The notes beneath the pieces were generated by a model that saw only the letters and a list, made by a program, of their open reading frames with translations, made no database searches and was not told where the DNA came from. 28,861 nucleotides of DNA, taken from NCBI GenBank assembly GCA_964442675.1, contig CAYUAE010000007.1, forward strand, positions 1-28,861. The letters are read 5' to 3'. The DNA comes from Methylomarinum sp964442675 (GTDB lineage: Bacteria; Pseudomonadota; Gammaproteobacteria; Methylococcales; Methylomonadaceae). A program made the position numbers and the translations under genes. Below, in pieces: positions 1-9,312 of the stretch. Within the stretch, counting starts at the first letter, position 1. The number at the start of each line of letters is the position of its first letter.

Positions 1-888
1 GACCCCGATGGCGATGGTAATGCCGATGCTTTATATTTCCCCAACCGGCACTTGCCTGTCAGGGCAGATCTATTTAACCGCATAGCCTGGCAGCTACGAA
101 CCCGATCTAACGTAGAGGTTTATGCCTGGCTGCCGGTTTTATCCTTTCAAAGTCAATTACCCGATGAGTGGTGGGTACAGGAATGGAAAGATGGACAACC
201 TATAAAAAGTAAAAACAATTACCACCGCCTGTCACCCTTCCATCCCCAGGCACGCCAGTTCATAACAGAAATCTATGAAGACCTGGCAAAACACAGCCAT
301 TTCAGAGGATTGTTGTTTCACGACGATGCTTTTTTGACTGATTTTGAAGATGCCAGCCCGGCAGCCACAAAAAAACTAAGCCATCTGAATCCTGCTCAAC
401 AATTACAATTAAAAATAAAGACACTAACCCATTTCACACTGAATTTAGCTAATGCCGTAAAGTTTTATCGACCTACGATTAAAACAGCGCGTAACCTATA
501 CGCCAATATTATTATGGATCCTCGCAGCACTGAATGGTTTGCTCAATCCTACCCAGATTTTTTACAACATTATGACTATGTCGCCTTAATGGCCATGCCT
601 TTTATGGAAAATGCAGAAAACCCTGATCAATGGTTTGCACAGCTGATTAGTCGGGTATCAGTAACCGAACCTAACGCATTGCAAAAAACGGTCTTTGAGC
701 TTCAAACAGTAGACTGGAGGCACCACCGCAAAATAAAAGATGCTGTTTTAGCAAAACAAATGTTTCTATTGCAGCAAGAAAACGCCCTGAACTTTGGCTA
801 TTATCCGGATGATTTCCTGAGAAACAGCCCGTCGTTGTTCATGCTGAAAGAATTAATGACACTGGAGACATTTCCTTATGGCACATAA
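1..888 (+). CDS. pgaB: PgaB, C-terminal part (poly-beta-1,6-GlcNAc N-deacetylase / hydrolase domain), truncated by window edge
   Basis: The frame is open from base 1, so the start and the N-terminal carbohydrate-esterase deacetylase domain lie outside the window; 295 codons remain. The visible part matches the C-terminal glycoside-hydrolase-like domain of PgaB, which binds and cleaves deacetylated poly-N-acetylglucosamine in the periplasm. Seen here are DPDGDGNADALYFPNRHLPV at the edge, the acidic FHDDAFLTDFED segment expected to carry the catalytic aspartates, and YDYVALMAMPFMENA near the end. Known role of the family: partial de-N-acetylation of PGA, needed for export through PgaA. pgaC and pgaD follow in the same direction, which supports the identity. 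pgaA is not in view and would be expected upstream. Confidence 0.9.
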   Translation, partial: DPDGDGNADALYFPNRHLPVRADLFNRIAWQLRTRSNVEVYAWLPVLSFQSQLPDEWWVQEWKDGQPIKSKNNYHRLSPFHPQARQFITEIYEDLAKHSHFRGLLFHDDAFLTDFEDASPAATKKLSHLNPAQQLQLKIKTLTHFTLNLANAVKFYRPTIKTARNLYANIIMDPRSTEWFAQSYPDFLQHYDYVALMAMPFMENAENPDQWFAQLISRVSVTEPNALQKTVFELQTVDWRHHRKIKDAVLAKQMFLLQQENALNFGYYPDDFLRNSPSLFMLKELMTLETFPYGT

Positions 889-912
889 TCGTCGCTAATA
901 ACAAGGAAAATA

Positions 913-2286
913 ATGGACCTACAACCCTTTTTACAGGCAGAAACATGGAAGCCATTTTTCACTGAGCTGATAGAAACAGGCTACAAGCTGTTTTTAAGTT
1001 TAGTCGTGCAATTACAAATATGGCTGGACTGGCTATCGATTCATTTATTCCATTTTTTACTAGATTTTGCCTTTTTTTATCCATTGTTTATGGCCTATTT
1101 ATGGATTATTGGCGCACTCATTTATTACTTTCACTGGGAAAGAAAACAACCTTTCAAACCGGGCGACATACCTGAATTAGAGCACTATCCACCTGTATCT
1201 ATTATCGTACCTTGTCATAATGAGGGAGAGGATATCCGCGAAACCCTCGAATTTTTACTACAGCAAAATTATCCTGCATTTGACATCATCGCAGTCAATG
1301 ACGGCAGCACTGATAACACATTGGAAATCTTGAACGACCTTGCCGCCAGGCATAACAAAATCAGAGTCATTAACCTGACCAGCAACCAAGGCAAGGCAAC
1401 CGCTTTAAATACAGCCGCTTTATTATCCCCCCATGAATTTCTTGTTTGTATCGATGGCGATGCCTTACTCGCGCCCGAAGCGGTTGCATGGATGATGAAA
1501 CATTTTATATCAGGTCCTAGAGTCGGTGCTGTTACAGGTAATCCTCGGATCAGAACCCGCACCACATTATTGGGCAAAATACAGGTAGGAGAATTTTCAG
1601 CCATTATCGGCCTGATTAAACGAGCACAACGAATATATGGTCGTATATTCACTGTTTCAGGCGTCGTGGCCGGTTTTCGTAAATCGGCACTACACCGAGT
1701 CGGCTACTGGAGCCCTGATATGGTCACCGAGGATATCGATATCAGTTGGAAATTACAGTTGGATCACTGGGATATTCGTTACGAACCCAATGCCTTATGC
1801 TGGATTTTAATGCCCGAAACATTGACTGGCTTATGGAAACAACGCCTGCGCTGGGCTCAGGGCGGTATGGAAGTTATGCTTAAATATTTTAAGAAACTCG
1901 GGCTTTGGGTATCTCGGCGTATGTGGATGATATACCTGGAATATCTGATCAGTATTTTTTGGGCTTATACCATGCTAATCACATTTACATTCTGGGCATT
2001 GGGTTATTTTATTGAATTACCTGACCCGCTAAAAGTCCCCACATTACTACCGAGCTGGGGCGGTGTATTACTGGGAATAACCTGTTTGTTGCAATTTGCC
2101 ATCAGCCTGTTTATCGACGGCCGTTATGAAAAAGGGATAGGCAAAAACTACTTCTGGGTAATCTGGTATCCGATGGTGTATTGGATTATCAGTGTATTCA
2201 CCACTGTCTTTGGCATGCAAAAAGCCATCTTCAGAAAAAAAGGCCAACGCGCAACATGGGTCAGCCCTGACCGGGGAATCAGATGA
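913..2286 (+). CDS. pgaC: PgaC, poly-beta-1,6-N-acetyl-D-glucosamine synthase (family 2 glycosyltransferase)
   Basis: This 457-residue processive glycosyltransferase of the inner membrane polymerises UDP-GlcNAc into PGA. Two membrane segments lie in the first 80 residues. The GT-A domain carries VNDGSTD (D130), a DGD metal/UDP motif (D181 and D183), TED (272-274, catalytic base) and QRLRW (310-314), the motif set of processive cellulose, chitin and hyaluronan synthase relatives. Three to four hydrophobic segments follow from about residue 340. AAGGAAA precedes the ATG by a few bases. The stop overlaps the pgaD start in an ATGA, indicating translational coupling. Length and neighbours (pgaB, pgaD) fit PgaC rather than a generic GT2. 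In known systems c-di-GMP acts through the PgaC-PgaD pair; nothing in the sequence here tests that. Confidence 0.95.
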   Translation: MDLQPFLQAETWKPFFTELIETGYKLFLSLVVQLQIWLDWLSIHLFHFLLDFAFFYPLFMAYLWIIGALIYYFHWERKQPFKPGDIPELEHYPPVSIIVPCHNEGEDIRETLEFLLQQNYPAFDIIAVNDGSTDNTLEILNDLAARHNKIRVINLTSNQGKATALNTAALLSPHEFLVCIDGDALLAPEAVAWMMKHFISGPRVGAVTGNPRIRTRTTLLGKIQVGEFSAIIGLIKRAQRIYGRIFTVSGVVAGFRKSALHRVGYWSPDMVTEDIDISWKLQLDHWDIRYEPNALCWILMPETLTGLWKQRLRWAQGGMEVMLKYFKKLGLWVSRRMWMIYLEYLISIFWAYTMLITFTFWALGYFIELPDPLKVPTLLPSWGGVLLGITCLLQFAISLFIDGRYEKGIGKNYFWVIWYPMVYWIISVFTTVFGMQKAIFRKKGQRATWVSPDRGIR

Positions 2287-2717
2287 AAGATTTAATCCTC
2301 GACTCCCCCTCCATGCAGTCCTTATGGCAACGCTATTCTTCTGTTTTTCTCACCTTTATTTTCTGGGTTCTCTGGTTTTTCCTCTGGGTTCCGGTTGCCA
2401 CCTTACTAGCCTGGTATCTTGGCTATCATCTGGTTTACTTTGAAATGTTCACATTACAAGGTTATAAGCAGGTGATCCATGACTTTGTCAAATTTATCAC
2501 CTCGGTTGCCATTATGGGCGGGAGCCTTGCAATCTGGGCAGCTTATAATTTCATCCGTTTTAAAGGCAATGACCGGCGCGCAAAACCTCAATCTGTTACG
2601 CTGGAAGACCAAGCAGAATTTTTTGGTATTGATAGTGATTTACTCAGAAAATACCGGCATGCATCTTATGTTAGAGTATCATTTGATGACAATGGAAAAA
2701 TAACTGATTTAAGCTAA
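2283..2717 (+). CDS. pgaD: PgaD, auxiliary subunit of the PGA synthase
   Basis: This 144-residue inner-membrane protein starts inside the pgaC stop (4-base overlap). It has two long hydrophobic segments, at about residues 18-45 and 68-88, and a cytoplasmic C-terminal tail (QAEFFGIDSDLLRKYRHASY). That is the layout of PgaD, which in characterised systems binds c-di-GMP together with PgaC and is required for polymerisation. PgaD sequences diverge strongly, so the assignment rests on size, topology and position. Sixty-five bases without a gene follow before the next reading frame, so the pga operon may end here or run on. Confidence 0.85.
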   Translation: MKDLILDSPSMQSLWQRYSSVFLTFIFWVLWFFLWVPVATLLAWYLGYHLVYFEMFTLQGYKQVIHDFVKFITSVAIMGGSLAIWAAYNFIRFKGNDRRAKPQSVTLEDQAEFFGIDSDLLRKYRHASYVRVSFDDNGKITDLS

Positions 2718-2782
2718 ATTCAACTCCCCTTGGGGTTTTCTGCTACCATCACCTTATCTTCAGGTCTTAAGGAGAGTGTCCC

Positions 2783-4183
2783 ATGCGCATTGAATTTCAC
2801 GGTGCTGATCAGAACGTAACAGGGTCCTGCCATTTACTGACTAAAAAAGGCAAAAAGATTCTGATTGATTGTGGTTTATATCAGGGCGGGCGGGAGATAG
2901 AGGAAGAAAATGCCCAGCCTTTTGGCTTTGACCCGGCCGAGATTGATTATTTATTACTGACACATGCTCACCTCGACCATTGCGGTCGTATTCCATTATT
3001 GGTTAAACAGGGCTTTCAAGGCGAAATCATTACCACATCGGCCAGCTGTGAGTTAGCCCGCCTGGTCCTGTTAGACGCCGCCCATCTGCAAGAAGAAGAA
3101 GTCCGCTATAAAAACCGCAAAATTTCACGCCATGGCACAAAGCCATTGATAGAACCCTTATATTCTGTCGTCGATACCTTAAACAGTTTTGGCTATTTTG
3201 GCCGTACAGCGAAATACAACAAACCGATTGAAATCTTCCCGGGATTCAAAGTTACTTTTATCGACGCCGGTCATATCTTAGGCTCGGCGTCGATTGTGAT
3301 TGAAACCAAAATCAAAGGTAAGCCTCGCACACTGGTTTTTTCCGGCGACCTCGGCTATCACGGCCGCGCGATCATCCGTGACCCGGCTACACCGCCAAAA
3401 GCGGATATTGTGGTTATAGAAACCACTTATGGCGATCGCAAGCATAAAACTCTGACTCCCACACTGGAGGAATTTTATCAAGCCATCAACACGACCATTC
3501 ACCAAGGGGGAAATGTCGTCATTCCCAGCTTTGCCTTAGAGCGCGCTCAGGAGCTTTTGTATTATATTCGGGAAGGCATCGACAAAGGACATCTTCCACC
3601 CTACCTGCCGGTATTTTTAGATTCACCGATGGCTATTTCGGCGACTGAAATTTTCCGCCGTCATCCTGAATGTTTTGACAAAGAGACCTGTCATATTTTT
3701 AAAAACGGCGTTGACCCGCTTTCTTTTCCAGGCTTGAAATTTACCCGAGAAACAGCCGAATCCATGGCGCTTAATTCAGTCAGCGGCGGCGCGGTCATCA
3801 TTGCCGGTTCTGGCATGTGTACCGGTGGCCGCATTCGCCATCACTTAAAACATAATTTATGGAACCAGCATAATAGCATCATCTTTGTCGGCTATGCCGC
3901 CCAAGGAACGCTGGCGCGCAGAATTATCGAGGGTGCCGAAGTCGTTAAAATTTTTGGCGAAGAAATCCCGGTACAAGCCAGCATTTATACCATCGGCGGT
4001 TTTTCTGCCCATGCTGACCAACAGGAGCTGTTGCAATGGCATCAACACACCGGCTCCCCGGCCACGACCTTTCTGGTGCATGGCGAAAAAGACGTGATGC
4101 CATTATTTGCCAAAAAACTTAAACGCACAACAGTTGAAATTCCAAGTTTGCATCAACATTATAAGCTTGAGAACTGCCTATAA
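2783..4183 (+). CDS. Beta-CASP metallo-beta-lactamase-fold ribonuclease (CPSF73/Ysh1-like)
   Basis: The 466-residue protein has the two-zinc metallo-beta-lactamase core: HAHLDH (H61, H63, D65, H66), GHILGSA (H164) and SGDLG (D189). It also has the beta-CASP insert and RNA-specificity motifs: ETTYGDR (motif A), GSGMCTGGR, GFSAHAD (H410, motif B) and VHGEKD (H433, motif C). Family members cleave RNA, as endo- or exonucleases; cytoplasmic location is expected, since no signal peptide is visible. AAGGAGAG lies 6 bases before the ATG. It opens a tight run with the proton-pump, phosphorylase and LOG genes. The natural substrate cannot be read from sequence. The histidine motifs B and C distinguish it from DNA-repair (SNM1) relatives, where motif C is valine. 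Confidence 0.9.
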   Translation: MRIEFHGADQNVTGSCHLLTKKGKKILIDCGLYQGGREIEEENAQPFGFDPAEIDYLLLTHAHLDHCGRIPLLVKQGFQGEIITTSASCELARLVLLDAAHLQEEEVRYKNRKISRHGTKPLIEPLYSVVDTLNSFGYFGRTAKYNKPIEIFPGFKVTFIDAGHILGSASIVIETKIKGKPRTLVFSGDLGYHGRAIIRDPATPPKADIVVIETTYGDRKHKTLTPTLEEFYQAINTTIHQGGNVVIPSFALERAQELLYYIREGIDKGHLPPYLPVFLDSPMAISATEIFRRHPECFDKETCHIFKNGVDPLSFPGLKFTRETAESMALNSVSGGAVIIAGSGMCTGGRIRHHLKHNLWNQHNSIIFVGYAAQGTLARRIIEGAEVVKIFGEEIPVQASIYTIGGFSAHADQQELLQWHQHTGSPATTFLVHGEKDVMPLFAKKLKRTTVEIPSLHQHYKLENCL

Positions 4184-4206
4184 CTTTACCTCGACAAGGT
4201 TTTGCC

Positions 4207-6741
4207 ATGAAAAACAACACCAGCGACTTTCCGCCATTATTAGATAGCGAAAAAGTCCGCTCCCTGGAAGCGGATGCGTTACTTAACTATCTAAAAAGCG
4301 ACCTGAATGGTCTTTCTGCAGAGAATGCACGCGCCCGTCTGGCGCATTATGGCCCGAATGCGATTCAGGAACACAAGGTCAACCCGATACTGAAATTTTT
4401 GTCTTATTTCTGGGGGCCTATCCCGTGGATGATCGAAATCGCGGCGATTTTATCGGCTATCGTTCATCATACCGAAGATTTGGTTATCATTTTGGTGTTA
4501 CTGGTTTTCAATGCTGTCGTCGGATTCTGGCAGGAATATCAGGCCGGTAACGCAATCGAACAACTCAAAAAACAGCTCGCATTAAAGTCCTGGGTCTGTC
4601 GCGATGGAGAATGGCAAGAAATCGATGCCAAGCAATTAGTCCCCGGCGATATTGTCCGTATTCGGCTCGGCGATGTCGTACCGGCCGACATTGTATTGCT
4701 AAAAGGCGATTATCTTAGTGTTGACCAATCTGCGTTGACAGGTGAATCACTACCCGTCAATAAGAACATCGGCGACCTGATTTATTCCAGTTCAATTGCC
4801 AAACAGGGTGAAATGCTTGGCATTGTCGTCGCAACCGGCAGCAATACCTATTTTGGTAAAACCGCCAAGCTGGTGAGTTCCGCCAAATCCGTTTCCCATT
4901 TTCAAAAAGCGGTATTGACCATTGGCGATTATTTGATTTTTATCAGCTTAGGACTGGTGATCATCCTGGTATTGGTAGGGCTGGAGCGACATTTGCCGAT
5001 TATGGAACTGGTACAGTTCGCCCTGATTCTGACTGTTGCATCCATCCCTGTTGCCATGCCGGCCGTTCTTTCCGTCACGATGGCCGTGGGGGCGGCAAGT
5101 TTGGCCCGTTTAAAAGCCATTGTTTCACGCCTCGAATCTATCGAAGAATTGGCCAGCATGGACATTCTATGTTCAGATAAAACGGGCACATTGACTAAAA
5201 ATGAGCTTACACTGGGAGACCCCGCGTACTTCAATGGTGCCGATCAACAACAACTTATTCTGACGGCTGCCTTAGCGTCTGAATGGGATACCCCTGACGC
5301 CATCGACAATGCGATTTTACAAGCATTACCCGACAAAACACCTTTATCAGGTTTTCAACAACAAAGTTTTATTCCATTTGACCCCATTCGCAAACGCACG
5401 GAAGCCACCATTGTCTCAGCCGATGGCAAACACTTTAAAGTCAGCAAAGGTGCACCACAAGTCGTTCTCGCCTTATGCAAACCTGACCCGGAACAACGTA
5501 AAAAAGCTGAAAAAGTGGTCAATGAATTTGCCCAAAAAGGCTACCGGGCACTGGGCGTAGCCCAGACCGATGCAGAAGGACAATGGGTATTCCTCGGGAT
5601 TATCCCATTATTCGACCCACCTCGCGATGACGCTAAAGAGACACTTAAGAATATCAAGGCATTAGGTGTCGATGTCAAAATGGTAACCGGCGACAATATC
5701 GCCATTGCCAAACAAATCGCCCAGGACCTGGACTTAGGCACCAATATTCTACTGGCCGACCAAATCATCAGCGCCCGTGACAAAAAAGACCTGATTCATG
5801 AAGTCGCGCACTGTGCTGAACGCGCAGATGGCTTTGCCCAGGTCTTCCCGGAACATAAATTCTGGCTGGTGAAAGATCTTCAAGCCAATAAGCATATCGT
5901 CGGCATGACCGGTGATGGTGTTAACGACGCCCCGGCCTTAAAACAGGCGGATGTGGGTATTGCTGTCTCCGGCGCAACCGATGCCGCCCGGGCTGCCGCC
6001 GATCTGGTTTTGACCGAACCCGGTTTACTGGTCATCAAGCATGCTATCGAGGAAGCGCGGCGTATTTTCAGTCGGATGAATTCGTATGCGATTTACCGTA
6101 TCACCGAAACCATCCGCATCATGGTTTTTATGGTATTGGCGATGCTGATTTACAACATCTATCCCATTACTGCCATCATGATCATCTTGCTGGCCTTACT
6201 CAATGACCTCCCTATTCTGACAATTGCCAAAGACAACACCTACACCGCGCAAAAACCGGTCAATTGGGATATGCGCCAAGTGCTGACCATCGCCACCGTA
6301 CTCGGACTGGTCGGCGTAGTCGAAACCTTCTTGCTGATGATCCTCGCCGAAAGCTATTACCATGTCAGTACCGCAGAATTACAAACCATTATCTTTCTGA
6401 AACTGGCGATCGCAGGGCACCTCACCTTGTTTGTAGCCCGTACCCGGCATTGTTTTTTATGCCCACCCTATCCTGCACCATTATTGCTGACAGCCATTAT
6501 CGGCACCCAGATCGTTGCGATGCTCATTGCGCATTACGGCCTGTTTGTCACCCCCATATCCTGGGAAATTATCGGCATGATCTGGGGCTATTGCCTGTTC
6601 TGGGTTTTGATTGAAGATGGCTTAAAACTGATGACCTATCATCATCTGGAAAACAGCAGCCCCAGACATCGGCATTATTTAAATCGTGTCCGTCATTCTC
6701 TGCATTTTCATGCCAAGCATTCCAACCACAATAACCACTAA
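4207..6741 (+). CDS. Plasma-membrane proton-efflux P-type ATPase (P3A type)
   Basis: This 844-residue ATP-driven cation pump is expected to export H+. The motifs run in order: TGES of the actuator domain (178-181), PVAMP in M4, DKTGT with phosphorylated D324, KGAPQ of the nucleotide domain, MVTGDN, and GDGVNDAP (569 onward). In M6 the segment ALLNDLPILTIAKD places D667 where the essential proton-carrier aspartate of plant and fungal P3A pumps lies (D684 of AHA2). This favours H+ over K+, Mg2+ or Ca2+. About ten membrane segments are seen. The long C-terminal autoinhibitory domain of plant pumps is missing; the last 34 residues (811-844) instead hold ten histidines. AAGG lies 7 bases before the ATG; gaps of 23 and 15 bases to the neighbours suggest one transcript. 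Confidence 0.93.
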   Translation: MKNNTSDFPPLLDSEKVRSLEADALLNYLKSDLNGLSAENARARLAHYGPNAIQEHKVNPILKFLSYFWGPIPWMIEIAAILSAIVHHTEDLVIILVLLVFNAVVGFWQEYQAGNAIEQLKKQLALKSWVCRDGEWQEIDAKQLVPGDIVRIRLGDVVPADIVLLKGDYLSVDQSALTGESLPVNKNIGDLIYSSSIAKQGEMLGIVVATGSNTYFGKTAKLVSSAKSVSHFQKAVLTIGDYLIFISLGLVIILVLVGLERHLPIMELVQFALILTVASIPVAMPAVLSVTMAVGAASLARLKAIVSRLESIEELASMDILCSDKTGTLTKNELTLGDPAYFNGADQQQLILTAALASEWDTPDAIDNAILQALPDKTPLSGFQQQSFIPFDPIRKRTEATIVSADGKHFKVSKGAPQVVLALCKPDPEQRKKAEKVVNEFAQKGYRALGVAQTDAEGQWVFLGIIPLFDPPRDDAKETLKNIKALGVDVKMVTGDNIAIAKQIAQDLDLGTNILLADQIISARDKKDLIHEVAHCAERADGFAQVFPEHKFWLVKDLQANKHIVGMTGDGVNDAPALKQADVGIAVSGATDAARAAADLVLTEPGLLVIKHAIEEARRIFSRMNSYAIYRITETIRIMVFMVLAMLIYNIYPITAIMIILLALLNDLPILTIAKDNTYTAQKPVNWDMRQVLTIATVLGLVGVVETFLLMILAESYYHVSTAELQTIIFLKLAIAGHLTLFVARTRHCFLCPPYPAPLLLTAIIGTQIVAMLIAHYGLFVTPISWEIIGMIWGYCLFWVLIEDGLKLMTYHHLENSSPRHRHYLNRVRHSLHFHAKHSNHNNH

Positions 6742-6756
6742 AACGGCGACTAAACC

Positions 6757-9300
6757 ATGATTGATAACCCAACAAAATATTTACTGGGCCGGCCATCACT
6801 GCTGGATATTGATGGCCTTGAACTGCTCATCGAATTGGCATTGGATATGCGTTGTACCTGGAATCATGCCGCCGATAATCTCTGGCAACAACTGGAACCA
6901 GACTTATGGGAACAGTCGCATAACCCATGGGCGGTTTTACAAACCGCATCCTATGACCGGATCAAGCAGGTGCTGAGTGATTCCAAGCTACGAAAACAAC
7001 TGGATAAACACCTCAAAACGCATCACCAATTAAAGCATAGACCTGCCTGGTTTCAACAACAGCATGCAGATTCGCCGTTGCGCCACATCGCCTATTTCAG
7101 CATGGAGTTCATGCTATCTGAAGCCTTGCCTATTTATTCTGGCGGCTTGGGAAATGTCGCGGGCGACCAACTCAAAGCGGCCAGCGATTTAGGCGTTCCT
7201 GTCATTGGCATTGGTCTACTCTATCAACGCGGTTATTTTCGCCAGGTCATCGACAATGAAGGTCGCCAATTAGCATTTTATCCCTACAATGACCCTGGTC
7301 AGTTACCCATCCAGCCGGTACGCCAAGAGAATGGAGAATGGCTACGCCTCAAAGTTCAGCTTCCAGGTTACAACGTCTGGTTACGCTGCTGGCAGGTACA
7401 CGTCGGCCGCGCGACCCTCTATCTGCTGGACAGTAACGACCCGGCCAATTTCCCAACCCATCAAGGTATTACCAGTGAATTATATGGTGGCGGGACCGAA
7501 TTACGTTTACAGCAGGAAATGTTGTTAGGTATCGGCGGCTGGCGCTTATTGACCGAACTCGGCATCGAACCTGAAGTCTGTCACTTGAACGAAGGTCATG
7601 CTGCCTTTGCTGTACTCGAGCGGGCGCGTTGCTATCAAAAGAAACATGGGCTGCCCTTTGCCGCCGCGCTTAATGTGACCCGTGCCGGCAATTTGTTCAC
7701 CACCCATACCGCTGTTGCTGCGGCATTCGACTTATTCCCGCCACAGATGATAAAACAATATCTGGGACATTATGCTGAAACGGGTTTAAAAATTTCCATT
7801 CAAGAATTATTGGCACTCGGCCGCCTCAACCCGAATGATGATAACGAGCCTTTCAACATGGCTTATCTGGCTATTCGTGGCAGTGGTGCAATCAATGGTG
7901 TGAGCCAATTACATGGTCGCGTCAGTCGAGAAATTTTCCAGTCCCTTTTCCCGCGTTGGCCCACTGCCGAAATCCCCATTCAACACGTCACCAATGGCGT
8001 CCATATGCCAAGCTGGGACTCACCCATTGCCGACCAGGTCTGGACCGATAGTTGCGGCAAAGATCGTTGGCTCAATGCATCGGACTCATTATCAACCGAG
8101 ATCCATTGTTTATGTGATGCCAAACTGTGGGAATTCCGCAGCATTGGCCGTCAATCATTGATCGACTATGCACGCAAACGCCTGGCCAGACAACTGGCAG
8201 CCTCCGGCGCAAGCCTGGATGAGGTCGAACAGGCTAAAACCCTGCTTGACCCGAATATTCTAACGCTGGGGTTTGCCCGACGCTTTGCCACCTATAAACG
8301 ACCGAATCTGTTATTGCATGACCCGGAGCGCCTGCTTTCAATTTTAAGCAATCCCGACCGTCCGGTTCAGTTGATTATTGCCGGCAAAGCACATCCTGCC
8401 GACTATCCTGGCCAGGCGATGATTCAGCAATGGATTAAGTTCATTCGACAGCCGCATGTGCGGCCGCATATTATTTTTTTGAGTGACTACGATATGCAAA
8501 TGACAGAACGTCTGGTGGAAGGTGTCGATGTCTGGCTCAATACACCGCGACGTCCTTGGGAAGCTTGCGGCACCAGCGGCATGAAAATCCTGGTCAATGG
8601 TGGCCTCAATCTCTCCGAACTGGATGGCTGGTGGGCTGAGGCTTATAATCCTGACGTCGGCTGGGCATTAGGTGATGGTCAGGAGCATGACAGCGACCCT
8701 GCCTGGGACGCGAAAGAAGCCGAGGATTTATATACCCTGCTGGAACAGGAAATTGCACCACAATTTTATCATCGCGACAGCAACGGTATCCCTAAGCAAT
8801 GGGTTAACCGCATTCGCGAAAGCATGTCGCAATTAACGCCCGTCTATTCGGCCAGCCGCGCCGTTCGCCAATATACCGAACACTATTACCTGCCTGCGGC
8901 TAAAGCCTACCAGGCACGAACAAAAGCACAGCCTGACCTGGGCCAGGATATCAGCGAATGGAAAAATAAACTGCAAAAAAACTGGACGCATTTGCGTTTT
9001 GGCGAATACCTGGCAACAACACAAAATGATCGGCACATTATCGACTTACAAGTTTATGTTGATGATATTGACGCCGATGCCATTCAAGTGGAACTATACG
9101 CTGACGGTCTGGACAACACCCCCCCCGAACGGCATCTGTTTCAACGCCAAAAACAGCTCGTCGGCGCTATCAATGCCTATGATTATCATATCGAAATACC
9201 CGCAACACGTCCTTTGAGCGACTACACCCCGCGTATCATTCCACGGCATGACATAGCGCAAGTACCGCTAGAAGCAAATTTTATTCTTTGGCATCACTAA
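6757..9300 (+). CDS. Alpha-glucan phosphorylase (glycogen/starch phosphorylase family, DUF3417-containing)
   Basis: The 847-residue enzyme is expected to release glucose-1-phosphate from alpha-1,4-glucans with inorganic phosphate. It belongs to the bacterial/archaeal alpha-glucan phosphorylase subfamily with a DUF3417 N-terminus (about residues 15-120), not the classical GlgP group. Seen: AYFSMEFML, SGGLGNVAGD, CHLNEGHAAF, TNGVHMPSW, GFARRFATYKR, and EACGTSGMK with the PLP-binding lysine at K610, followed by NGGLNLSELDGWW. Length is normal. The ribosome site is weak (AAAACGGCGAC), so translation may be coupled to the pump gene 15 bases upstream. No other glycogen gene (glgA, glgB, glgC) is in the window. 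Co-location with an ATP-driven proton pump suggests stored glucan as an energy source, an inference. Confidence 0.92.
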   Translation: MIDNPTKYLLGRPSLLDIDGLELLIELALDMRCTWNHAADNLWQQLEPDLWEQSHNPWAVLQTASYDRIKQVLSDSKLRKQLDKHLKTHHQLKHRPAWFQQQHADSPLRHIAYFSMEFMLSEALPIYSGGLGNVAGDQLKAASDLGVPVIGIGLLYQRGYFRQVIDNEGRQLAFYPYNDPGQLPIQPVRQENGEWLRLKVQLPGYNVWLRCWQVHVGRATLYLLDSNDPANFPTHQGITSELYGGGTELRLQQEMLLGIGGWRLLTELGIEPEVCHLNEGHAAFAVLERARCYQKKHGLPFAAALNVTRAGNLFTTHTAVAAAFDLFPPQMIKQYLGHYAETGLKISIQELLALGRLNPNDDNEPFNMAYLAIRGSGAINGVSQLHGRVSREIFQSLFPRWPTAEIPIQHVTNGVHMPSWDSPIADQVWTDSCGKDRWLNASDSLSTEIHCLCDAKLWEFRSIGRQSLIDYARKRLARQLAASGASLDEVEQAKTLLDPNILTLGFARRFATYKRPNLLLHDPERLLSILSNPDRPVQLIIAGKAHPADYPGQAMIQQWIKFIRQPHVRPHIIFLSDYDMQMTERLVEGVDVWLNTPRRPWEACGTSGMKILVNGGLNLSELDGWWAEAYNPDVGWALGDGQEHDSDPAWDAKEAEDLYTLLEQEIAPQFYHRDSNGIPKQWVNRIRESMSQLTPVYSASRAVRQYTEHYYLPAAKAYQARTKAQPDLGQDISEWKNKLQKNWTHLRFGEYLATTQNDRHIIDLQVYVDDIDADAIQVELYADGLDNTPPERHLFQRQKQLVGAINAYDYHIEIPATRPLSDYTPRIIPRHDIAQVPLEANFILWHH

Positions 9301-9312
9301 TTGGGATAAACC

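Noticed and set aside
1269..1652. Long open frame antisense to pgaC
   Set aside because: It is a shadow of a strongly conserved glycosyltransferase gene, with no ribosome site and no protein-like features.
2727..2740. CCCCTTGGGG followed by TTTT after pgaD, as a terminator
   Set aside because: The palindrome leaves a 2-base loop; with a realistic loop only three pairs remain, so it is too weak to call.
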